Numbered from the stretch's first letter, positions 25,142 through 35,166 are shown. The stretch: DNA of 64,000 nucleotides from Limimonas halophila (GCF_900100655.1 NZ_FNCE01000010.1:1-64000); one strand, 5' to 3'. Notes: a model not told the origin generated them from the sequence alone. Translations and numbers: made by a program.

Positions 25142-25833
25142 GCGTGGACGGGCTGTGCGTGCGCTACGGCCGCGCCCGGGTGCTCTTCGACGTGGGCTTC
25201 GGCGTCCCCGAAGGCCGGGCCGTGGCGCTCATGGGCCGCAACGGCGCGGGCAAGAGCACCACGCTCAAGGCCGTCATGGGGCTGGTGACGCCCGAGCGCG
25301 GTTCCATCACCTTCGACGGCGCCGAGATCACGGGCCTGCCGCCCGCGCGCATCGCTCGCCTGGGCCTGGGCTACGTGCCCGAGGACCGGCGCATCTTTCC
25401 CGACATGAGCGTGGCGGAGAACCTCGCGGTGGGGCGCCGGTCGCGCGCGGACGGCGCGGGCTGGGACGAAGCGCGGGTGTTCGAGCTCTTCCCCGAACTC
25501 AAGGGGCTGCGCGATCGGCGCGCGGGCACGACGAGCGGCGGCGAGCAGCAGATGCTTGCCCTGGCGCGGACGCTCATGGGCAACCCGCGCCTGCTGGTGC
25601 TCGACGAGCCCTCGGAGGGGCTGGCGCCCAAGGTGGTCGCGCGCATGCGCGAGACCGTGGCCGACCTCAAGGCCGAGGGCCTGACGCTCCTGCTGGCGGA
25701 GCAGAACCTGGGCTTCGCACGCGCCGTCGCCGACGACGCCGTGGTGCTGCACAAGGGCCACGTCGCCGAGACCACACGCATGGCGGCGCTCGCCGACGAT
25801 CCCGAGCTGCGGCGGCAATACCTCGCCGTCTGA
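25135..25833 (+). CDS. ABC transporter ATPase, LivF type
   Basis: The 232-aa ATPase starts at GTG 25135, inside the end of the LivG gene, with GGGGAGG just upstream. It has Walker A GRNGAGKST, the Q-loop/LivF marker YVPEDRRIFPDMSVAENL, signature TSGGEQQML, Walker B LLVLDEPSEGL and the switch segment AEQNLGFA. It should pair with the LivG subunit under the fused permease. It is the last gene of the cluster. Confidence 0.93.
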   Translation: MLSVDGLCVRYGRARVLFDVGFGVPEGRAVALMGRNGAGKSTTLKAVMGLVTPERGSITFDGAEITGLPPARIARLGLGYVPEDRRIFPDMSVAENLAVGRRSRADGAGWDEARVFELFPELKGLRDRRAGTTSGGEQQMLALARTLMGNPRLLVLDEPSEGLAPKVVARMRETVADLKAEGLTLLLAEQNLGFARAVADDAVVLHKGHVAETTRMAALADDPELRRQYLAV

Positions 25834-25968
25834 ATCCCCCGCGTGCGCGCCTGCGTATGTACGATTTCTTCACTTCGTGAGCGTTACGTGTCCATCCTGT
25901 GACGGCTCGAGCGTGATGAGGGCAGGCAGGGACGGGCCTGGCCGCACCAGGATGGGACGCGCACCGGC

Positions 25969-27420
25969 ATGAAAGCCCGCGGGTACGAGGTTTACGGCCG
26001 CGCCGACGGCCGCTGGTTCCTGGACTCCGCGCACGCGGACAAGGCGCCGGCGGTGTCGCGGGCGCGCGAGGTGGCGCAGAGCCCCGGCTCGGGCTACGAA
26101 CGCGTCGCGGTGTTCGAGGAGCGCCGCTTCCGCCCCCGCAACGTTCACGAGGAAAACTGCGCCGTCCAGCCGGGTGCCAGCCTGCGCATCGAGCCCATCG
26201 AGACGGCGCCCGTCTGCCAGCGCCTCACCGACTACTACGGCCTGCCGGCGCGGCTGACCGTGGGGCGGCTGCTGCGCCAATACCTCGACGCCGAGGGCAT
26301 CACGGCGCTGGAACTGTTGCACGACGCGCTGCGGCTGCGCCGGCTGATGGGCGATTATAGCATGGCGCCGAAGGCACTGGGGCGCGTGGCGGGGCTCCAG
26401 GCGCAGGCCCTGGGCGTCTCGCACAGCCAGCGCATGGACGCCCTCTACCGCGCCGCCGACGCGGTGCAGCGCTGGGCGCACAAGACGCAGACGCGGCGCG
26501 GGCTGGTGCAGGCCCTGGAACGCGACGGCGTGCCGGGCGTGCGATCGGTGCTGCCCCAGGACGCCTCGGACGGCGCGGTGGCCATCTACACCTCCGGCGC
26601 GGTGGCGCACTACCTGCGCCTGTGCGGCGACTGGGACGAGAAGGTCGTCGCCCTCGCGGAGCTTGCGGCGCGCGACGACGGCGATACCCTCGCCGCCGCC
26701 GACGGGGCGATCGCCGAGATTCTGGACACACCCGACGCGATCCGCCGGATCGTGGACTGGCACCCCCACCTGGACGGGCTGGAAACCGGGCTCCAGGGCC
26801 TGATCCAGTTGGCGCAGGGGCAGGGCGACGGTGCCATGCCCACGCGCGCCGCCGAGACCGTTCGGGCGCTGGCGGCGCGGCAGGGGCTGCCGCAGACGCG
26901 CAGCATCCTGCTGGACCGCGTGGATCGGGGGCTGCGCGGCGTGCAGCCGCTGCGCCGCGAGGGCGGCGGTGACGAGGAGGCCTTGGCGGCACTGGTCCAA
27001 GGGCTTATCTCGCCCGGCGGCATCGTGGGCGGCCCCACGATGGCGGCCGCGCTAACCCGGCGGGCGCGGCTGGCGTTCGCGGCGGGCGAGGAAGACCTGA
27101 GCGTCGCGGACGCCGTGGCGCGGGTGCTCGCCCTGATCGACTTTCCCGGCGCCCGGCTGGGCTATCTGCTGGCGCTGGCGGCCTCGCCCCTGGGCCGCGA
27201 GCACGCGGCCGCGGTGCAGGGCCATCTGGCCCGCTTCGCGCGTGGGCTCGCAGGCCCGGATTCCCTAGTGCCCCGGAATGGACCGCCGCTGCATGCTGTC
27301 GTGCGCGATCTCAAGAGCCACCTCAAGGACCTGGAAGACGCGGGCGTGGCCGGCGCCGAGCTGCGCGCCGACCTGGACACGCTCGTGCGCCGCGACGACG
27401 GCCGCGCCGCCCCGGCATGA
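25969..27420 (+). CDS. Conserved-looking protein of unknown function, 483 aa
   Basis: No family is recognised. It begins MKARGYEVYGRADGRWFLDS, a short N-terminal module with a W/F-rich beta pattern that reads like a query-parameter or stress-response domain, then EERRFRPRNVHEEN. From residue 90 onwards it is almost wholly alpha-helical and Ala/Leu/Arg-rich. There is no signal peptide or membrane helix, so it is probably cytosolic. Codon use matches its neighbours. It ends 30 bases before the amidotransferase gene and 135 bases after livF, so it could head a transcript with the amidotransferase and the flavoprotein. Function is not inferred. Confidence 0.72.
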   Translation: MKARGYEVYGRADGRWFLDSAHADKAPAVSRAREVAQSPGSGYERVAVFEERRFRPRNVHEENCAVQPGASLRIEPIETAPVCQRLTDYYGLPARLTVGRLLRQYLDAEGITALELLHDALRLRRLMGDYSMAPKALGRVAGLQAQALGVSHSQRMDALYRAADAVQRWAHKTQTRRGLVQALERDGVPGVRSVLPQDASDGAVAIYTSGAVAHYLRLCGDWDEKVVALAELAARDDGDTLAAADGAIAEILDTPDAIRRIVDWHPHLDGLETGLQGLIQLAQGQGDGAMPTRAAETVRALAARQGLPQTRSILLDRVDRGLRGVQPLRREGGGDEEALAALVQGLISPGGIVGGPTMAAALTRRARLAFAAGEEDLSVADAVARVLALIDFPGARLGYLLALAASPLGREHAAAVQGHLARFARGLAGPDSLVPRNGPPLHAVVRDLKSHLKDLEDAGVAGAELRADLDTLVRRDDGRAAPA

Positions 27421-27450
27421 CCCCCACGCGCGGGGTCGGGAGGCGCGCGC

Positions 27451-28152
27451 ATGACCGAGCGCGTGCTTCAGATCTTCCAGATGCAGCAGGCGCGCGGCGA
27501 CCGCGTGACGCGCTGGCTGGAAGCCGCCGGCTACGAGCTGGACCAGCGCTTCCCGTTCCGCGGCGATGCGCTGCCCGACCCGGGCGAGGACTACGCGGCG
27601 GCCGTGGTTTACGGTGGGCCGCAGAGCGCCAACGACACCACGTCCCAGATCCGCGACGAGTTGGCCTTCATCCGCGCCTGGACCGAGCGCGACAAGCCGC
27701 TCCTGGGGCTGTGCCTGGGCGCGCAGCTTTTGGCGGCGGCACACGGGGGGCGCGTCGGCAAGCACCCCGAGGGGCTGATCGAGGCCGGCTACACCCCGGT
27801 CCATCCCGGCGAAGCGGGCCACGACCTGCTGCCCGCGCCGCAGCCCTTCTACCAGTGGCACACCGAGGGCTTCGAACTGCCGGACGGGGCCGAGCGCATC
27901 GCCACGGGCGAGCGTTTTCCCAACCAGGGCTTCCGCTTGAGCCCGCGCATCTACGGCCTGCAATTCCACCCCGAAACCACGGTGCGCATCTTCTCAGCCT
28001 GGATCACCGAGGCCGGCCACATGCTTGAGCTGCCGGGCGCGCAGCCGCGCGAGCAGCACTTCCAGCAGGCCCTGCACCACGAGGACCGGGTCACCGATTG
28101 GCTGAACGGCTTCATGGCTGCGTGGCTGGGGCATGATGCAACCGGCCGGTGA
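27451..28152 (+). CDS. Class I glutamine amidotransferase domain protein
   Basis: The 233-aa protein is a stand-alone GATase1 domain. The nucleophile Cys88 lies in GLCLGAQLL and the His173/Glu175 pair in GLQFHPETT, so the catalytic triad is complete. It resembles GuaA-like hydrolases of unknown acceptor, which release ammonia from glutamine or cleave gamma-glutamyl bonds. It lies 32 bases ahead of the sarcosine-oxidase-alpha-like gene. A link to amine breakdown, such as handling a gamma-glutamyl amine, is an inference. Confidence 0.85.
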   Translation: MTERVLQIFQMQQARGDRVTRWLEAAGYELDQRFPFRGDALPDPGEDYAAAVVYGGPQSANDTTSQIRDELAFIRAWTERDKPLLGLCLGAQLLAAAHGGRVGKHPEGLIEAGYTPVHPGEAGHDLLPAPQPFYQWHTEGFELPDGAERIATGERFPNQGFRLSPRIYGLQFHPETTVRIFSAWITEAGHMLELPGAQPREQHFQQALHHEDRVTDWLNGFMAAWLGHDATGR

Positions 28153-28183
28153 GCTGCACCGGCGAATGCGAATAGGAGGGCGC

Positions 28184-29797
28184 GTGACCACGCACCGGCT
28201 TCCCCATCCCCACGGCGTGCTGCTCGACCGCGACCGGCCGATGGGCGGGCAGCTCGACGGCGCGCCCGTCGCGGGGGTCGACGGCGACACCCTCATGAGC
28301 GCGCTGCTGGCCCACGGGCGCCACGCCATCGCGCGCTCGCCCGTCTACGGGCGGCCGCGCGGACCGGTGACGCTGGCGGGCGTCGAAGGGAATCTGCTCG
28401 TCCGCGCGGGCGACGGCGCGCCGCAGCCCGCCGACGGCATGCGCCTGACCGACGGGCTGACGGCCGCGACCGTGAGCGGCCCGCCCGCGCGCGGCGGTGT
28501 TGCGGGACTGGCCCAGCGCCTGCGCGGCGGCAGCCCGTCCGGTTCGGTGACGACGGCCGGTGAGCTTCCGGCGGGAGAAGCGCACGAGCTGCACCCCGAC
28601 GTGGCCGTGCTCGGCGGCGGACCCGCGGGGCTTGCGGCGGCGGAGGAAGCCGCGGCGAGCGGCGCCGGAGTGTTGGTCATCGACGAGCAGCCGCGGCTGG
28701 GCGGTTCGCTCGTCACCGGCCGCTGGGGCATCGAGCCGGGCCGGGGCGGCGACGAAGCCAGGCGGCTGCGCGCGGCGCTGAGCCAGCGCGACAACGTGCG
28801 CCTGCTTACGGGCGCGCGCTGCCTGGGCTGGTCCGCCGACGCGGGGCTGACGGCCGTGCGCGGCGGGCAGCCCTACCGGGTGCGCGCGCGCCAGCTCGTG
28901 GTCGCCACGGGCGTGCTGGAACAGCCCATGGTGTTCCGCAACAACGACCTGCCCGGGATCATGACGGGCACGGCCGTGCAGCGGGCGCTGCGCCTGTGGG
29001 GCGTGGCGCCGGGCACGCGCGCGGTGGTGTGCACCGTCAACCCGCAGGGCTACGCCGCCGCGCTGGACCTCGCCGACGCCGGGGTGGAGGTGGCGGCCGT
29101 GCTCGACCTCAACGAAGACCACTTCGACGGGCCCGAGCGCCGCGCGTGCGAGCACCGCGGCATGCGCGTGATGCCCGGCCACACCGTCTACGAGGCGCGC
29201 GCCGGGCGGGCCGGCCGGCATCTGGGCGCGGTGGTGATCGACGCGCTTGCCGACCACGAGGGCGACGTCAGCCACGCCACGGAGCGCGTGGCCTGCGATC
29301 TCATGGTCATGTCGGTGGGCACGGCGCCGCGCGCGGACATCCCCGCGCAGGCGGGCGCGACGCGCATCAACGACACCTACCACGGCACGCTGCTGGTGGA
29401 GGACGTGCCGGCCGGCATGCACCTCGCCGGCGGGCTGAACGGGGCGCACGACCTGAACGACGTGCTGGCGGACGGGCGCCGCGCCGGGTGGGCCGCCGCC
29501 AAGGCGCTCGGGGCCAAGGTCGGCCCGCGGCCCGACGACCCCACGGGGCCGCGCCCGCTGGTCGATTATCCCTGGCCCATCTTCCCGCATCCCAAGGGGC
29601 GCGAGTTCGTCGACCGCGACGCCGACGTCACCGTGGCCGACGTGCGCCGGGCCGCAGCCGAGGGGGCGGACCTGGATGCCGTCCGGCGCGCGACGGGGCT
29701 GGGCACCGGCTGGTCGCGGGGCGCGCTCTCGGCGCTCAATGCCCTGCGGCTGGCAGCGCGCGCCCGCGGCGAGTCGTCCGGCGGGCAGGTGCTGTGA
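28184..29797 (+). CDS. FAD/NAD-binding oxidoreductase resembling sarcosine oxidase alpha subunit but lacking the folate-binding domain
   Basis: The start is GTG 28184, with AGGAGG at 28172-28177, giving 537 aa. The first 90 residues resemble the N-terminal ferredoxin-like fold of SoxA (DGDTLMSALLAHG, then SPVYGRPRGP) but hold no Cys, so no Fe-S cluster. Next come FAD binding (VLGGGPAGLAAAEEA), LVVATGVLEQPMVFRNNDLPG, and the C-terminal AHDLNDVLADGRRAGWAA. The protein stops after the ADVTVADVRRA region, exactly where SoxA normally continues into a GcvT-like THF-binding half. It could pair with another subunit or use a different acceptor. Formate-THF ligase follows. Confidence 0.82.
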   Translation: MTTHRLPHPHGVLLDRDRPMGGQLDGAPVAGVDGDTLMSALLAHGRHAIARSPVYGRPRGPVTLAGVEGNLLVRAGDGAPQPADGMRLTDGLTAATVSGPPARGGVAGLAQRLRGGSPSGSVTTAGELPAGEAHELHPDVAVLGGGPAGLAAAEEAAASGAGVLVIDEQPRLGGSLVTGRWGIEPGRGGDEARRLRAALSQRDNVRLLTGARCLGWSADAGLTAVRGGQPYRVRARQLVVATGVLEQPMVFRNNDLPGIMTGTAVQRALRLWGVAPGTRAVVCTVNPQGYAAALDLADAGVEVAAVLDLNEDHFDGPERRACEHRGMRVMPGHTVYEARAGRAGRHLGAVVIDALADHEGDVSHATERVACDLMVMSVGTAPRADIPAQAGATRINDTYHGTLLVEDVPAGMHLAGGLNGAHDLNDVLADGRRAGWAAAKALGAKVGPRPDDPTGPRPLVDYPWPIFPHPKGREFVDRDADVTVADVRRAAAEGADLDAVRRATGLGTGWSRGALSALNALRLAARARGESSGGQVL

Positions 29798-30006
29798 CCC
29801 ATCACGCGATGGTGTCGGCGGGATGAGCCCGGTTGATGACATTGGGCTTGACGCATGCGCCGGGGCACGCGAGGCCATGACGGAATTCGACGCGCCGTCC
29901 GTCGGTCTCGCGATATTGACGCGCCCGGCCGGCGGTTAGCGTGCGCGCCGACCCGACCTGACACGCGTGTATGCCCACCATCGAGGAATCAGGGACGTCA
30001 GGGACA

Positions 30007-31677
30007 ATGAGCGACATCGACATCGCACGCTCGGCGCATTACGAGCATATCAAAAACGTCGCCGAGAAAATCGACATCCCGCAGAAAGCGGTGATGGAAT
30101 ATGGCGACTACAAGGGCAAGGTCTCCTACGACTATCTCCGGTCCGTCAGCGACCGCCCGGACGGCAAGGTCGTCCTCGTCACCTCCATCAACCCGACCCC
30201 GGCGGGTGAGGGCAAGACCACCACGACCGTCGGCCTGGGCGACGGCCTGAACCGGATCGGCAAGAAGGCCGCGATCTGCCTGCGCGAGCCCTCGCTCGGC
30301 CCGGTCTTCGGCGTGAAGGGCGGCGCCGCCGGCGGCGGTCACGCCCAGGTGGTGCCGATGGAGGACATCAACCTCCACTTCACCGGCGACTTCCACGCCA
30401 TCACCTCGGCGCACAACCTGCTCGCCGCGATGATCGACAACCACATCCATCACGGCAACGAGCTGGGCTTCGACCTGCGCCGCGTGGCCTGGCGCCGCGT
30501 GATCGACATGAACGATCGCGCGCTGCGCGACGTGACGATCGGCCTGGGCGGCGTCGCCAACGGCTTCGTGCGCGAGGGCGGCTTCGACATCACGGTCGCC
30601 TCCGAGGTCATGGCCATCTTCTGCCTGGCCACCGATCTGGAGGACCTGACGCGCCGGCTGGGCAAGATCGTTGTCGGCTACACGCGCGACAAGCAGGCCA
30701 TCACGGCCGGTGAGCTGGAGGCCCCGGGCCCGATGAGCGTGCTGCTGCGCGATGCCCTGATGCCCAACATCGTGCAGACGCTGGAGAACAACCCGGCCTT
30801 CATCCACGGCGGGCCGTTCGCCAACATCGCCCACGGCTGCAATTCCGTGATGGCGACCAAGGCCGCGGCCAAGCTGGCCGACTACACCGTGACCGAGGCG
30901 GGCTTCGGCGCCGACCTGGGCGCGGAGAAGTTCTTCGACATCAAGTGCCGCAAGGCCGGCATCCGCCCGAACGCGGCGGTGGTCGTCGCCACGGCGCGCG
31001 CGCTGAAGATGCACGGCGGCGTCGCCAAGGACGACCTGAGCAAGGAGAACGTCGAGGCGCTGAAGAGCGGCTGCGCCAACCTGGCCCGCCACGTCCAGAA
31101 CGTGAAGAAGTTCGGCCTGCCGTTGGTGGTGGCGATCAACCGCTTCCCGACCGACACCGACGCCGAGCTGCAGGCCATCCAGGCCTACGCCAAGAACGAG
31201 CTGGGCGTGGACGCCGTGATCTGCACCCACTTCGGCGACGGCGGCGCCGGTGCCGAGGAGCTGGCGAACAAGGTGGTCAACCTCGTCGAGGGCGGCACCG
31301 ATCAGTTCGCCGCGCTTTACCCGGCCGACCAGGGGCTGTGGGAGAAGACGCGCACGATCGTGCGCGAGATCTACGGCGCCAACGACATCATCGCCGACAA
31401 GAAGGTCCGCGACCGCTTCAAGGAGCTGGAGGAAGAGGGCTACGGCCACTTCCCCATCTGCATGGCGAAGACGGCCAACTCCTTCTCCACCGACCCGAAC
31501 CTGAAGGGCGCGCCGACCAACTTCGACGTGCCCATCCGCGAGGTTCGCCTCTCGGCCGGCGCCGAGTTCGTCGTGGTGATCTGCGGCGCGGTGATGACCA
31601 TGCCCGGTCTGCCGAGCAAGCCGGCGGCGAACGAGATGTACGTCGACGACGAAGGCCGGATTCAGAACCTTTCCTGA
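30007..31677 (+). CDS. fhs: Formate-tetrahydrofolate ligase
   Basis: The enzyme makes 10-formyl-THF from formate, THF and ATP, feeding C1 units to purines and the serine/glycine pools, or running C1 oxidation in reverse. The 556-aa protein is full length, with the P-loop [18 protein letters not shown] near residue 65 and the family signature [27 protein letters not shown] 30007 is chosen because it begins the conserved [10 protein letters not shown]; an upstream ATG at 29971 adds 12 residues. A strong terminator follows, so it ends its transcript. With the MTHFR-like gene and the SoxA-like protein it forms a folate/C1 theme. Confidence 0.97.
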   Translation: MSDIDIARSAHYEHIKNVAEKIDIPQKAVMEYGDYKGKVSYDYLRSVSDRPDGKVVLVTSINPTPAGEGKTTTTVGLGDGLNRIGKKAAICLREPSLGPVFGVKGGAAGGGHAQVVPMEDINLHFTGDFHAITSAHNLLAAMIDNHIHHGNELGFDLRRVAWRRVIDMNDRALRDVTIGLGGVANGFVREGGFDITVASEVMAIFCLATDLEDLTRRLGKIVVGYTRDKQAITAGELEAPGPMSVLLRDALMPNIVQTLENNPAFIHGGPFANIAHGCNSVMATKAAAKLADYTVTEAGFGADLGAEKFFDIKCRKAGIRPNAAVVVATARALKMHGGVAKDDLSKENVEALKSGCANLARHVQNVKKFGLPLVVAINRFPTDTDAELQAIQAYAKNELGVDAVICTHFGDGGAGAEELANKVVNLVEGGTDQFAALYPADQGLWEKTRTIVREIYGANDIIADKKVRDRFKELEEEGYGHFPICMAKTANSFSTDPNLKGAPTNFDVPIREVRLSAGAEFVVVICGAVMTMPGLPSKPAANEMYVDDEGRIQNLS

Positions 31678-31751
31678 GGGGCTGACACCGGTTATACACC
31701 CTGCGGCGCCCGGCGGCCCGGCAGGGCCGCCATCTCCCTCGGCGCACATGG

Positions 31752-31784
31752 GGCGGGGCCGGCACACGCCGGCCCCGCCTTTTT
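31752..31784 (+). terminator. Intrinsic terminator of fhs
   Basis: A 12-bp perfect stem (GGCGGGGCCGGC at 31752-31763 and GCCGGCCCCGCC at 31768-31779) has a 4-base ACAC loop and is followed by five T residues. It lies 75 bases past the fhs stop. Confidence 0.95.
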
Positions 31785-31801
31785 CGTTGGCTGGTTGGCC
31801 C

Positions 31802-31830
31802 TTGCCAAGCCGGCGACCGCGACGGTAGAT
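31802..31830 (+). promoter_or_regulatory. Probable promoter of the tRNA-Thr gene
   Basis: TTGCCA (31802-31807), a 17-base spacer and GTAGAT (31825-31830) lie about 50 bases before the mature tRNA. Confidence 0.4.
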
Positions 31831-31879
31831 CGAACAGGCATGCCACCGCTCGGACGAGCCGGTGTGCGGCGCGGTCGGG

Positions 31880-31955
31880 GCCAGTGTAGCTCAATTGGCA
31901 GAGCAACCGCCTTGTAAGCGGTAGGTTGGGGGTTCGAGTCCCTCCGCTGGCACCA
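31880..31955 (+). tRNA. tRNA-Thr (anticodon TGT)
   Basis: The cloverleaf is complete. The acceptor arms GCCAGTG and CGCTGGC pair with one G-U. The D arm is GCTC/GAGC, and the anticodon stem ACCGC/GCGGT holds loop CTTGTAA with TGT at 34-36. The T arm is GGGGG-TTCGAGT-CCCTC with one mismatch-tolerant end pair. CCA is encoded (31953-31955). It reads ACA and, by wobble, other ACN codons. Confidence 0.96.
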
Positions 31956-32003
31956 GCCGCACGATCACGCCCCCCGATCGGGGCAGCCGAAGGTGTGGAC
32001 CCG

Positions 32004-32144
32004 ATGGCCAATCCCAACCGTGGCCGTTTCCGTATCACGCACGATAAGGTCGTCGCCGCCGCGGTCGTGGGCGCGGCCTTCGTCATGACCGTCGTGTTGC
32101 AGCCGGGGCTGACCGCGAAGCTGCTCGACGGCCTGGGGTTCTGA
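32004..32144 (+). CDS. Single-helix small membrane protein of unknown function
   Basis: The 46-aa reading frame begins MANPNRGRFRITHDKVVAAA, about 50 bases after the tRNA. It has a basic N-terminus and one hydrophobic helix at about residues 17-34. GAAGG lies about ten bases before ATG 32004. Homologues cannot be checked here, so the call rests on the start signal, the helix and a clean stop. Confidence 0.5.
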   Translation: MANPNRGRFRITHDKVVAAAVVGAAFVMTVVLQPGLTAKLLDGLGF

Positions 32145-32173
32145 CGTCGCGGCGGTCCGGCTGAGCCGCCGGG

Positions 32174-32572
32174 TCAGCCCAGGTGCTTCTTGCCGCGCTG
32201 TTCGCGCAGGATATCCACGATGCTGACCATGCCCACCAGGATGCCCTTGTTGGTCACGGGCATGTGGCGGACGCGGTGGGCGCGCATCGCCTGCATCACA
32301 CGCGAAACCTCGTCGCGCGGGGTGCAGGTCCGCACGCTGTGCAGGCAGACGTCGCCCACCTTGCGACGCAGGAAGTCGTGACCCTTGTCGCCGATCCCCT
32401 GAACGATGTCGCGCTCGCTGATGATGGTCTGCGGTTTGTGGCCGTCCGGGGACACGACCAGCGCGCCGATGCGGTGCTTGGCCAGCAGCCGCGCCGCGGT
32501 CTGGATCGACGAGCTTGGATGCACCGTAAGGATGTTCTTGCCGTTGCGCTTGAGGACGTCCTTGACCTGCAT
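32174..32572 (-). CDS. Two-CBS-domain protein
   Basis: The 132-aa protein is a tandem pair of CBS motifs: residues 5-60 (VKDVLKRNGKNILTVHPSSS, then RIGALVVS, ISERDIVQGIG) and 70-128 (VGDVCLHSVRTCTPRDEV, then HRVRHMPV, GMVSIVDILRE). Such pairs bind adenine nucleotides and act as energy sensors on partner proteins. GGGAGGGGG precedes ATG 32572. It is the common alphaproteobacterial stand-alone CBS protein; the partner is unknown. Confidence 0.92.
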   Translation of the reverse strand: MQVKDVLKRNGKNILTVHPSSSIQTAARLLAKHRIGALVVSPDGHKPQTIISERDIVQGIGDKGHDFLRRKVGDVCLHSVRTCTPRDEVSRVMQAMRAHRVRHMPVTNKGILVGMVSIVDILREQRGKKHLG

Positions 32573-32628
32573 GCCCCCTCCCGGTCGCGGCGGCGTGACC
32601 CGGCGCAAACCTGGGATGGAGGGGTTAA

Positions 32629-32663
32629 GAAACGCAAAACGGCGGGCGGCCGAAGCCGCCCGC
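32629..32663 (-). terminator. Intrinsic terminator of the glyoxalase gene
   Basis: The stem GCGGGCGGC/GCCGCCCGC (32642-32650 and 32655-32663) with a CGAA loop on the plus strand is followed on the minus strand by CGTTTTGCGTTTC. It lies 29 bases past the minus-strand gene. Confidence 0.8.
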
Positions 32664-32691
32664 GTGGCGGAACCGCGCCAAGACGCCGGCG

Positions 32692-33132
32692 TTACCAGGT
32701 GCCGGTGTTCTCCATGCTGGCCCACGGCTCCTGCTTGGGCAGCGCCTCGCCTTTCTGGAGCAGCTCGATGGAGATGCCGTCGGGCGAGCGCACGAACGCC
32801 ATGCGCCCGTCGCGCGGCGGGCGGTTGATGGTGACGCCGCTGTCCATAAGGTGCTGGCAGGTGGCGTAGATGTCGTCCACGCGGAAGGCCAGGTGGCCGA
32901 AGTTGCGCCCGCCGGTGTAGGTTTCCGGGTCCCAGTTGTAGGTCAACTCGATCAGCGGCGCGTTCTCGGCGCTGGCGCGCTCGGCGTCCTCGGGTGCGAC
33001 GAGGTAGATCAGCGTGGCGCGCGCCGGCTCCAGATCGCGGCGGCTGTGCTCCCGAAGGCCCAGCTTGTTGCAGTAGAAGTCCAGGGATTCCTCGATGTCC
33101 GCGATGCGGACCATGGCGTGCAGGTATTTCAT
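32692..33132 (-). CDS. gloA: Lactoylglutathione lyase (glyoxalase I)
   Basis: GloA converts the hemithioacetal of methylglyoxal and glutathione to lactoylglutathione. The 146-aa protein is a vicinal-oxygen-chelate fold with the usual metal ligands: His5 in [10 protein letters not shown], Glu in LIELTYNW, His in [10 protein letters not shown] and Glu in [11 protein letters not shown] 33132 starts the conserved part. The product fits the Ni/Co-type short glyoxalases. It is monocistronic with its own terminator. Confidence 0.93.
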   Translation of the reverse strand: MKYLHAMVRIADIEESLDFYCNKLGLREHSRRDLEPARATLIYLVAPEDAERASAENAPLIELTYNWDPETYTGGRNFGHLAFRVDDIYATCQHLMDSGVTINRPPRDGRMAFVRSPDGISIELLQKGEALPKQEPWASMENTGTW

Positions 33133-33309
33133 GGTGCGGTGCTCCTTCGCGAGGCGGTGAGGGTAAGGGTTCCAAGGTGACGTGGCCGTGCGCGCCGCGC
33201 ACCGCAAGCGGGAATCGCCCTGGCGGCGTGCGGCGAGTGCCCGACACAGCCGTGCCGCCACCTGTACAATCACGTGCCGCCGCAGCAGCACGAATCCGAC
33301 GAGGCATGG

Positions 33310-35118
33310 ATGGCACTGGGCACCGACCTGATCCTGGTCGCCGCTGGACTCGTGTTTGTGAGCATCCTGGCCGGGCTGCTCGCCAACCGCATCGGCGCCC
33401 CGCTGCTCCTGGTCTTCATGGCGCTGGGCATGCTCGCGGGCTCGGACGCCGGCCTGGGGATCACGCTGACCAACCTGGAGGCCGCGTCCACGCTGGGCGC
33501 GGCGGCGTTGGCGATCATCCTCTTCGACGGCGGGGTGCACACGCGCACGGAGATGCTGCGCCTCGCCGCCGGGCCGGCGCTGGCGCTGGCGACCGTGGGC
33601 GTGGTGGTGACGGCCGCGCTCACCGGCGCGGGCGCGGTGGCGCTGCTGGACGTGGGTTGGCGCGAGGGGCTGCTGGTGGGCGCCATCGTGGCGTCCACGG
33701 ATGCGGCGGCGGTCTTTTTCCTGCTGCACCGGGGCGGATTGAACCTGGCCAAGCGCGTCAGCGCCGCGCTGGAGGCCGAGTCGGGCCTGAACGATCCCAT
33801 GGCCGTGTTCCTCACGGTCACGCTGGTGGACATCATCCGCGTGGGCGGCGGGATCGGCTCGCCCGGTGCGCTCGTCGTCACCCTGGTCGTGCAGCTGCTG
33901 GGCGGGTTGGTAATCGGGCTGGCCGGCGGCTTCGCGCTGGTTTCGCTGATCAACGCGGTGCGGCTGGCTTCGGGGCTCTACCCCGTGTTCGCGCTGTCCG
34001 GCGCGCTGGTGGTGTTCGCGGCGGCGCAGGGAATGGGCGCGAGCGGCTTCCTTGCCGTGTACCTGACGGGCGTGGTGCTGGGGAATCGGCCGCACCGGGC
34101 AACCCAGCTGATCGACCGTTTTCAGGACGGGATCGCCTGGCTTAGCCAGATCGCGATGTTTTTGATGCTGGGCCTGTTGGTCGACATACCCACGCTGCTC
34201 GATATCCTGCCCGCAGCGCTCGGCGTGGCGGCGGTGCTCATCCTCGTGGCGCGGCCCGTCGGCGTGAGCCTCTGCCTGCGCCCCTTCGGCTTCGCCTGGC
34301 GGGAAACCGCGTTCATCTCCTGGGTGGGGCTGCGCGGCGCGGTGCCGATCTTCCTTGGCACTGTGCCGGTGCTGGCGGGGCTGGAGAACGCGCCCGTCTA
34401 TTTCAACATCGCCTTCGTGTGCGTGGTCGCCTCGCTGCTGGTACAGGGCTGGACGCTGACGAACGCGGCGCGGTGGCTCAACCTGGTGCTGCCGCCGCTG
34501 CCGAGCGAAACCCAGCGCGTCGACGTGAACCTGCCCGGCGACGCCACCCGCGACCTGGCCGCCTTCGTCGTGCCCGAGGACAGCGACGCCGTGGGGCATC
34601 CGCCGGCCGCCGTGCGGCTGGACGAGGGGGTTACCGTGGTGTCGGTCGTGCGCGAGGGGCGCGTGATGGCGCCGGGCGAGGTGGGCCACCTCGTGCCCGG
34701 GGACACCGTGATGGTGGTCGGGCCGGGCGCGGCGCTTGAGCGGCTGGACGCCGTGTTCGGCCGCAAGCCCCCCAGCGATCCCCTGGGCCGCGACCAGGCG
34801 GCGCTCGGGGAGTTCGTCCTCAACGGGGCGACGCCGCTGGGCCGCGTGGCGGAACTTTACGAGGTGCCGGTCCCCGTCGCCGAGCACGACCTCTCGCTGG
34901 ACCGCTTCCTGCGCCGCCACCTGCGCGGGCGACCCGCCACGGGCGACCGCTTGCGCCTGGGCGCGGTGGAACTGATCGTGCGCGAAACCGACGATCGAAC
35001 GGTCACGCGGGTGGGACTGGAGCTGGAGCCGCGGCCCGTCCTCCCCATCGGCATGGACGCGCTGCGCATCTGGCGCCGGCACTGGACGCGACGGGTGTTC
35101 GGCCGGCGGCGTGCGTGA
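33310..35118 (+). CDS. Potassium/proton antiporter, CvrA/NhaP2 family
   Basis: About 602 aa. The first 390 residues form a monovalent cation:proton antiporter membrane domain of 12-13 helices with the acidic pair region [15 protein letters not shown] and [12 protein letters not shown]. Then comes a TrkA_C/RCK-C-like cytosolic domain ([25 protein letters not shown] split over residues 450-480) and a final CorC/HlyC-like domain. NhaP2/CvrA members exchange K+ for protons and help volume and osmotic control. ATG 33310 has GAGG five bases upstream; GTG 33274 is an alternative. It is consistent with life at varying salinity. Confidence 0.9.
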   Translation: MALGTDLILVAAGLVFVSILAGLLANRIGAPLLLVFMALGMLAGSDAGLGITLTNLEAASTLGAAALAIILFDGGVHTRTEMLRLAAGPALALATVGVVVTAALTGAGAVALLDVGWREGLLVGAIVASTDAAAVFFLLHRGGLNLAKRVSAALEAESGLNDPMAVFLTVTLVDIIRVGGGIGSPGALVVTLVVQLLGGLVIGLAGGFALVSLINAVRLASGLYPVFALSGALVVFAAAQGMGASGFLAVYLTGVVLGNRPHRATQLIDRFQDGIAWLSQIAMFLMLGLLVDIPTLLDILPAALGVAAVLILVARPVGVSLCLRPFGFAWRETAFISWVGLRGAVPIFLGTVPVLAGLENAPVYFNIAFVCVVASLLVQGWTLTNAARWLNLVLPPLPSETQRVDVNLPGDATRDLAAFVVPEDSDAVGHPPAAVRLDEGVTVVSVVREGRVMAPGEVGHLVPGDTVMVVGPGAALERLDAVFGRKPPSDPLGRDQAALGEFVLNGATPLGRVAELYEVPVPVAEHDLSLDRFLRRHLRGRPATGDRLRLGAVELIVRETDDRTVTRVGLELEPRPVLPIGMDALRIWRRHWTRRVFGRRRA

Positions 35119-35129
35119 GGAACGTGAAA

Positions 35130-35166
35130 CGAAACGAGCGGCCGTCCGCGTGGGAACGGCCGCTCG
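35130..35166 (-). terminator. Probable terminator of the 49-aa membrane protein gene
   Basis: The stem CGAGCGGCCGT (35135-35145) and ACGGCCGCTCG (35156-35166) lies 38 bases past the minus-strand stop and is followed on that strand by TTTCGTTTCACG. It may also end the convergent antiporter transcript. Confidence 0.65.
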
